From CAZIOH01 sp964540815 (GTDB taxonomy: Bacteria > Myxococcota_A > Polyangia > Fen-1088), in assembly GCA_964540815.1 (NCBI GenBank), contig CAZIOH010000008.1, forward strand, positions 1 to 64,000: a stretch of 64,000 bases of DNA. Direction: 5' to 3'. The notes below the pieces were generated by a model, which was given only the letters and a program-made list of their open reading frames with translations, searched no databases and had not been told where the DNA came from. Shown piece after piece: positions 61,793-64,000 of this stretch. Within the stretch, counting starts at the first letter, position 1; each line of letters starts with the position of its first letter. Both the position numbers and the translations under genes were made by a program.

Positions 61793-62194
61793 TCAGGCGG
61801 CCGGGTCGAAGTTCGCCCCGCGTGCGACCGCCCGCACCACGTCCATGGGCGTGACGATCCCCGCCAGCTTGCTCTCCTCGTCGAGGACCACGACCCGATG
61901 GATGTTGCGGCGGGCCATCTCGGTCACGGCGGCCAGCGCGGGGTCGTCGGCGTACAGCGAGATGACCTCCGGACTCATGAGATCGCCCACCGTGGCTTCT
62001 CCGCGGATCCACTGGGCCGGCTCCGGATTGACGAGATCGGAGCTGGAGAGCACCCCGACCAGATTCCCCTGCGCGTCGCGGGCGGGCGCGCCTCCGAGGT
62101 GACGTCGGGTGAGCCCCCAGGCCGCCTCCTCGGCGGATGCATCGGCCTCCACCGTGTAGACGTTGGCGGTCATGATGTCCTTGATCTTGAGCAT
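61793..62194 (-). CDS. Tandem CBS-domain protein
   Basis: A 133-residue protein made almost entirely of two CBS domains: DIMTANVYTVEADASAEEAAW... and DLMSPEVISLYADDPALAAVTEMARRNIHRVVVLDEESKLAGIVTPMDVVRAV. Such pairs bind adenine nucleotides and act as energy sensors. There is no effector domain. It is divergent from a second CBS protein across a 285-bp gap, which shows no further element I can support. Confidence 0.93.
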   Translation of the reverse strand: MLKIKDIMTANVYTVEADASAEEAAWGLTRRHLGGAPARDAQGNLVGVLSSSDLVNPEPAQWIRGEATVGDLMSPEVISLYADDPALAAVTEMARRNIHRVVVLDEESKLAGIVTPMDVVRAVARGANFDPAA

Positions 62195-62479
62195 GGCGTG
62201 TGTCCTCCCCGTTGATCCGACGTAACAAGGGTAGGGGATCAAGCGACGTGCCAAGGGGACGTGCCAGGCCCCACGCCGCCTTCTGGAGGGCGGTCCCGAT
62301 CCCCGGGCGGCGCTGACGCAGGAATTGCGCGTGAGGCGCGAGGTCGTGCAGTTCGTGCAGCGCGGGAGACGGCGAAGGTCCGGCGCTCCGCGACATTCGC
62401 GCTGGCACGACTGCTGCTGAAGCCCCAAGGAACGAAGAGTCCAGTTCGAGCCCGAGTCGTCACACGCGGAGGAGCGACC

Positions 62480-63058
62480 ATGAAGTGCAAAGACATCATG
62501 AGCAAGAACCTCGAATGGCTGAACGAGAAGGACACCGTTCAAAAGGCGGCGGTCATGATGGCGGACTCCGGCGTCGGGTTCCTGCCCATCTGTGACGCCC
62601 GGCACCACGTGATCGGCGTGGTCACCGACCGGGATCTGACGGTCCGGGTGCTGGCTCGCAACGTGGTCCCGGCCACCACGTCGGCGGCGCTGGTCATGAC
62701 CGCCCCCGCCGTCACCTGCTCCGAGAACGCGGACGTGCACGAGGCCGAGCGCCTGATGGCCAACGAGCAGAAGGCCCGGCTGGTGATCACGGACGATGAA
62801 GGCCGGTTGGCTGGCGTCTTGAGCCTGGCCGATCTCATCGAACGGCTGCCGGGTCGCGAGAGCCTGCACACCGTCCAGGCGGTGCTCTGGCGCGAGGCCC
62901 TCGGCCCGCGCGGTGGGGCCTCGCGCGGCGAGCCCTTGCTGAAGGACGATCCGGTGGCGCGGCATCTTCCTCCGCCTCTCGACGAGGTCCAGGCCCGGCC
63001 CACGATCTTCACCGGCGGGCACCGCTCCGGCAGCACCAAGACCTTCCCTGATTCGTAG
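62480..63058 (+). CDS. Tandem CBS-domain protein with C-terminal extension
   Basis: A 192-residue protein: two CBS domains (DIMSKNLEWLNEKDTVQKAAVMMADSG..LPICD and VMTAPAVTCSENADVHEAERLMANEQKARLVITDDEGRLAGVLSLADLIERL), then about 60 residues of unknown tail (REALGPRGGASRGEPLLKDDP...). GGAGGAG precedes the ATG. The nucleotide-binding Bateman module likely senses AMP/ATP-type ligands. It faces the other CBS gene, suggesting paired stress-response roles. The 298-bp gap 63059-63356 shows no gene. Confidence 0.92.
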   Translation: MKCKDIMSKNLEWLNEKDTVQKAAVMMADSGVGFLPICDARHHVIGVVTDRDLTVRVLARNVVPATTSAALVMTAPAVTCSENADVHEAERLMANEQKARLVITDDEGRLAGVLSLADLIERLPGRESLHTVQAVLWREALGPRGGASRGEPLLKDDPVARHLPPPLDEVQARPTIFTGGHRSGSTKTFPDS

Positions 63059-63356
63059 GGGGGGACGTCGAGCACGGCGGGGTCGGGGCCGTCCGTCGAG
63101 CGCACTGCCGCGTAACGCGTGTCCTCGCAGGCGTATAGATTGGCGGACACCCGGAATCACAGTGACGGCCCTCCGTCCTCCGTCAGGCCGGAATCGAGCT
63201 GGAATCGGCGGGGAGCGGGGCAGGCAGCGGGCTGGCGGACGGGCGGATGCTTGGCATGTCGCTTGAATTCGTGTCCACAAGTAGGTGCTCGAGAGGTGCG
63301 AGAGGTCCAACCTCCGCCAGCGGGGACGACCAGGACGATCAGAGGAGGCAGGCGCC

Positions 63357-63782
63357 ATGGACACACGAACCAACGGGACGACAATCGGGGCAGGTCAGAA
63401 ACGGGCGAAGATTCTCCGCTTTCCCACCCTGCGGATCGTGGAGCTGATGCGCACACGGGTGCAATCGGTGAGGCTGGACCTGGTCGGGCCGCAGAGTCGA
63501 CTCCTCGTGCGGCTCGGGACCTGGCTCATCTTCTTGCCGCTCGTGGCACTTGGCTACCTCCTGGTCCTGGCGGCGTTGATGCGGATGGTGGCGGTGTCGA
63601 TCGGCTGGGGCGTGACGCTCCTCGTGTTCGGCTCCGCCCATCTCGTCATCGGGGCGCTCGGCGTCCTCTTCGGGCGGGAGGTGGGTCAGCCGTGGAGCCA
63701 GCCGGTCCTCGAGCCGGAGCTCGAGTCGGCCCGGCCCGTGCTCCGCAATGCCGGGACCTCGCCCCCGAGCCCGACCGTCTGA
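63357..63782 (+). CDS. Small membrane protein, phage-holin/DUF1469-like
   Basis: A 141-residue protein with an N-terminal basic amphipathic region and two membrane helices (WLIFLPLVALGYLLVLAALMRMVAV; WGVTLLVFGSAHLVIGALGVLF), matching the putative holin-superfamily III / YqjE-like layout. The C-terminal tail is Pro/Glu/Ser-rich. GAGGAGG precedes the ATG. Proteins of this type are usually chromosomal envelope-stress factors, not lysis proteins; no phage genes are nearby. Confidence 0.75.
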   Translation: MDTRTNGTTIGAGQKRAKILRFPTLRIVELMRTRVQSVRLDLVGPQSRLLVRLGTWLIFLPLVALGYLLVLAALMRMVAVSIGWGVTLLVFGSAHLVIGALGVLFGREVGQPWSQPVLEPELESARPVLRNAGTSPPSPTV

Positions 63783-63886
63783 TCCCGGGTCGCGCCCGAT
63801 GACCAGGTGAGCCGCCGGCCCGGCGGCAGGACGCCGCTCGCCCGGCACTACCCACGGCGGGGTGAGGTCGGTTAGAAGCAGCGGGA

Positions 63887-64000
63887 ATGAAGACCAGCAA
63901 GGGTGTGAAGGTCGCGGTGCTGCTCGGCGCGGCGGCGCTGGTCGGAGCCAGCGCCTCGTCGTGGTCGAGCCCGACGCCGACCCAGAAACCGATCTCGTCG
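63887..64000 (+). CDS. Start of a gene cut by the window end
   Basis: 38 codons are visible: a basic N-terminus (MKTSKGVK), a hydrophobic stretch VAVLLGAAALVGASAS, then Ser/Pro/Thr-rich sequence. It looks like an exported or membrane-anchored protein whose body lies outside the window. The binding site is weak, so the start is tentative. Confidence 0.5.
   Translation, partial: MKTSKGVKVAVLLGAAALVGASASSWSSPTPTQKPISS

Noticed and set aside
63357..63782. Holin-like protein as a sign of a prophage
   Set aside because: No integrase, terminase, capsid, tail or lysin gene is present; such small two-helix proteins are commonly chromosomal beside CBS and envelope-stress genes.

Overview
The window is very G+C-rich, uses mostly G/C-ending codons, and packs genes on both strands with short gaps and many start/stop overlaps. 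Hopanoid genes, sigma54 enhancer-binding proteins (one with an FHA domain), a thrombospondin-type-3 OmpA porin, Gly/Ser/Ala-rich lipoproteins and CxxCH-bearing secreted proteins together point to a Gram-negative, probably myxobacterial (Myxococcota/Polyangia-like) chromosome. This is an inference from gene content. A run of exactly 100 N (23220-23319) shows it is a draft scaffold. I saw no tRNA, rRNA, CRISPR array, transposase or phage core gene.

Layout. 1-3645: hopanoid locus (hpnG partial, hpnH, divergent shc). 3638-6602: a LysR regulator divergent from a DoxX / FMN-reductase / TPR operon. 6580-11964: an ammonium transporter behind a good sigma54 promoter, preceded on the same strand by an NtrBC-like two-component pair. 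12127-14870: ilvD and ilvC. 15023-22985: a secreted lectin-like protein, then a five-gene envelope system (ABC ATPase, two FtsX/MacB-type permeases, LolA-like carrier, outer-membrane barrel). 23132-26509: an FHA-containing sigma54 activator facing a degenerate sigma54-activator-like protein that has its own sigma54 promoter and an upstream palindromic site. 26991-33098: a four-gene minus-strand operon (bipA, flippase-like membrane protein, beta-propeller, metallo-hydrolase). 33260-36451: an isolated type III secretion stator/ATPase pair next to an unknown acidic-repeat protein, then a HIT protein. 36468-44679: hydrolase, aldo/keto reductase, msrB, beta-mannosidase, an unknown repeat-bearing protein and fabV. 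44767-48761: OmpA/TSP3 porin, a small CxxCH protein, a very glycine/arginine-rich disordered protein and ppnP. 48818-52755: promoter, cobalamin riboswitch, TonB-dependent receptor and a lipoprotein beta-propeller. 52773-56008: pntB/pntA. 56266-64000: a tiny secreted protein, a beta-hydroxyacid dehydrogenase, a CxxCH lipoprotein, an MIF-family tautomerase, a MEMO1-family protein, two divergent CBS-domain proteins, a small membrane protein and a truncated last gene.

The most interesting units are: (1) the B12-riboswitch-controlled receptor plus lipoprotein propeller, which matches the architecture of the Bacteroides BtuB-BtuG pair but lies in a proteobacterial-type genome; (2) the two-tier sigma54 circuit at 23-26.5 kb, in which the second protein lacks the GAFTGA loop; (3) the ABC/permease/LolA-like/barrel operon, which looks like a complete inner-to-outer-membrane transfer route; and (4) the orphan SctL-SctN pair.
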